From Aquabacterium sp. J223 (GTDB lineage: Bacteria; Pseudomonadota; Gammaproteobacteria; Burkholderiales; Burkholderiaceae_C), in NCBI RefSeq assembly GCF_024666615.1, contig NZ_CP088297.1, forward strand, positions 3,948,501-4,012,500: DNA of 64,000 bases, in the 5' to 3' direction. The notes under the pieces are model-generated. The model made no database searches and had not been told where the DNA came from. It worked only from the letters and a program-made list of their open reading frames with translations. The translations under genes and the position numbers were made by a program. Each line of letters begins with the position of its first letter. The stretch's first letter is position 1. Positions 62,923-64,000 of the stretch are shown piece by piece.

Positions 62923-63313
62923 GGTCGATGACTCCGCGCTGGGCTGGTGGCCACGGTGGCTGGTGACGGCGTGCCTGGGGCTGGTGGCCTGCGACGGCCC
63001 GCCCGACCGCGCCCCGTCGGTCGGCGACGTCGACCTGGCGCGCGGCCGCCAGCTGGTCGTCGAGAAGGGTTGCGCCGCGTGCCACGCCTTCCCCGACGTG
63101 CGGTGGCCGCGCGGCGGCCTCGGTCCGGACCTGCAGGCGTTCGGCCGCCAGGGCCTGATCGCAGGGCAACTGCCGAACCAGCCCGGCGTCCTCATGCAGT
63201 TCATCCGCAACGCACCCGCCCTCGTGCCGGGAACGGCCATGCCGGCGATCGCCCTCTCAGACCAGGAAGCGCGGGATGTCACAGCCTATCTCCTCCAGCT
63301 CAAGTCTCGCTGA
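62921..63313 (+). CDS. Mono-heme cytochrome c lipoprotein
   Basis: A 130-residue cytochrome c with one CAACH site (Cys51, Cys54, His55) and a probable Met ligand in PGTAMPAI. A lipobox LVAC (Cys24) follows a short hydrophobic segment. It overlaps the subunit II gene by 38 bases and so is coupled to it; it resembles the cytochrome c domain that is fused to subunit II in many caa3 oxidases, here encoded separately. Confidence 0.9.
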   Translation: MVDDSALGWWPRWLVTACLGLVACDGPPDRAPSVGDVDLARGRQLVVEKGCAACHAFPDVRWPRGGLGPDLQAFGRQGLIAGQLPNQPGVLMQFIRNAPALVPGTAMPAIALSDQEARDVTAYLLQLKSR

Positions 63314-64000
63314 CGCCCTGAGCGGCTGGCCGCCGCCGGTGCTCGATCCGCAGGGGCCGCTGTCGAACACCGTCACCACGCTGGCCTGGGTGCTGATCGC
63401 GCTGATGACGGCGATCTTCCTGCTCGTCTGCGCGTCGATGTGGGTGGCGCTGTACGGCAGCGACACGCTGCGCGAGCGGCTCGGCGGCGAGAAGGTGGTG
63501 CGCTGGTTCGGGCTGATCATCCCGGCCGGCATCCTGTTCCTGCTGCTGGCCTGGGGCACGACGATGGTGGCGGGCATGACCACGTTGCGTGGCGATGAGC
63601 CGCGGATGCGGGTGGCCGGCAACATCTACTGGTGGCGGGTGAGCTACCTCGACGACGCCGGCCGGGAGGTCGCCGCGGACGCCAACGAGCTGCACATCCC
63701 CGCCGGCCGGCCGGTCGTCGTCGAGATGGTCTCCGAGGACGTGATCCACAGCTTCTGGGTGCCCAAACTCGGCGGCAAGATGGACATGATCCCCGGCCGC
63801 GTCAACCGGCTGAAGCTCCACGCCGACCGGGCCGGCGTCTACGGGGGTCAATGCGCGGAGTTCTGCGGCGGGGCGCACTCGCTCATGGGCTTCGTGGTGG
63901 TCGCGCACGAGGCGGCCGACTGGGAGCGCTGGCTTGCGGGGCGCCGGGCCGCCTCGGCCGCCGCCGTGCCGACGTCGGTGCCCTCGACGGGCGACGTCGA
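63276..64000 (+). CDS. coxB: Cytochrome c oxidase subunit II, 3' end beyond the window
   Basis: At least 241 residues. After 35 residues come two membrane helices (about 36-60 and 78-100), then the periplasmic cupredoxin domain with the CuA ligands His158, Cys193, Glu195, Cys197, His201 and Met204 (CAEFCGGAHSLM). It accepts electrons from cytochrome c and passes them to subunit I, presumably encoded just outside. The ATG at 63276 lies within the preceding cytochrome gene. Glu195 in the CuA loop and the aromatic pair in NIYWWRVSY are typical. The last visible residues are an Ala/Pro/Ser-rich tail or linker. Confidence 0.93.
   Translation, partial: MSQPISSSSSLADALSGWPPPVLDPQGPLSNTVTTLAWVLIALMTAIFLLVCASMWVALYGSDTLRERLGGEKVVRWFGLIIPAGILFLLLAWGTTMVAGMTTLRGDEPRMRVAGNIYWWRVSYLDDAGREVAADANELHIPAGRPVVVEMVSEDVIHSFWVPKLGGKMDMIPGRVNRLKLHADRAGVYGGQCAEFCGGAHSLMGFVVVAHEAADWERWLAGRRAASAAAVPTSVPSTGDV

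Overview
This 64 kb window is chromosomal DNA of a very GC-rich bacterium, most likely a betaproteobacterium of the order Burkholderiales. The basis is inference: Bug-type solute receptors scattered without membrane partners, tightly overlapping ATGA/GTGA operons, salicylyl-CoA/gentisate-type aromatic catabolism and Lrp-linked homodimeric 2-oxoacid dehydrogenase. I see no phage, insertion sequence, CRISPR array, rRNA or tRNA. No gene-free stretch exceeds about 290 bases.

Layout. 1-3.9 kb: end of a DECR-like SDR, an acyl-CoA ligase and an unusual fusion of an NDP-forming acyl-CoA synthetase alpha region to a MaoC hydratase. 3.9-5.5 kb: two tandem TetR regulators facing a promoter with two 13-bp operator-like palindromes. 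5.6-12.9 kb: a seven-gene operon (alpha/beta hydrolase, Bug receptor, aryl-AMP ligase, VOC protein, aryl-CoA hydroxylase-like flavoenzyme, thioesterase, maleate isomerase). 12.9-16.2 kb: divergent AceE-type E1 and Lrp regulator. 16.3-23.1 kb: a non-homologous end-joining island with two Ku genes, a MerR-TPR protein between them, and LigD fused to an exonuclease III domain. 23.1-26.3 kb: KaiC-like ATPase and hybrid histidine kinase. 26.4-30.6 kb: LysR-controlled gentisate pathway (3-hydroxybenzoate 6-hydroxylase, gentisate dioxygenase, fumarylacetoacetase-family hydrolase). 30.6-32.9 kb: Rieske oxygenase and an amino-acid-type receptor. 33.2-38.4 kb: a molybdenum hydroxylase operon with a CoxG-like factor. 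38.6-44.7 kb: Bug receptors, LysR and GntR regulators, RidA and a phthalate-dioxygenase-like Rieske oxygenase. 44.7-52.3 kb: CPA1 antiporter, enolase-superfamily dehydratase, Bug receptor, hydroxyacid dehydrogenase, SDR and tannase-family lipoprotein. 52.3-60.6 kb: AraC regulator and a Liv-type ABC transporter operon ending in a beta-keto acid cleavage enzyme and a hydroxyacyl-CoA-type dehydrogenase. 60.8-64 kb: the start of a cytochrome oxidase cluster (CtaG, cytochrome b561, two cytochromes c, subunit II).

How it fits together. The 5.6-12.9 kb and 27-30.6 kb loci may form one route: aromatic acid to aryl-CoA, ring hydroxylation, thioester hydrolysis to a gentisate-type diol, ring opening, hydrolysis to maleate plus pyruvate, then isomerisation to fumarate. 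That joining is inference. The most novel items are the ExoIII-LigD fusion with its Ku/MerR-TPR neighbours and the synthetase-MaoC fusion.

A caution on quality: six genes between 20.8 and 46.2 kb each need one or two single-base corrections to read through, mostly at runs of five or six G or C. The restored frames end at sensible operon junctions, so these look more like sequencing indels than gene decay.
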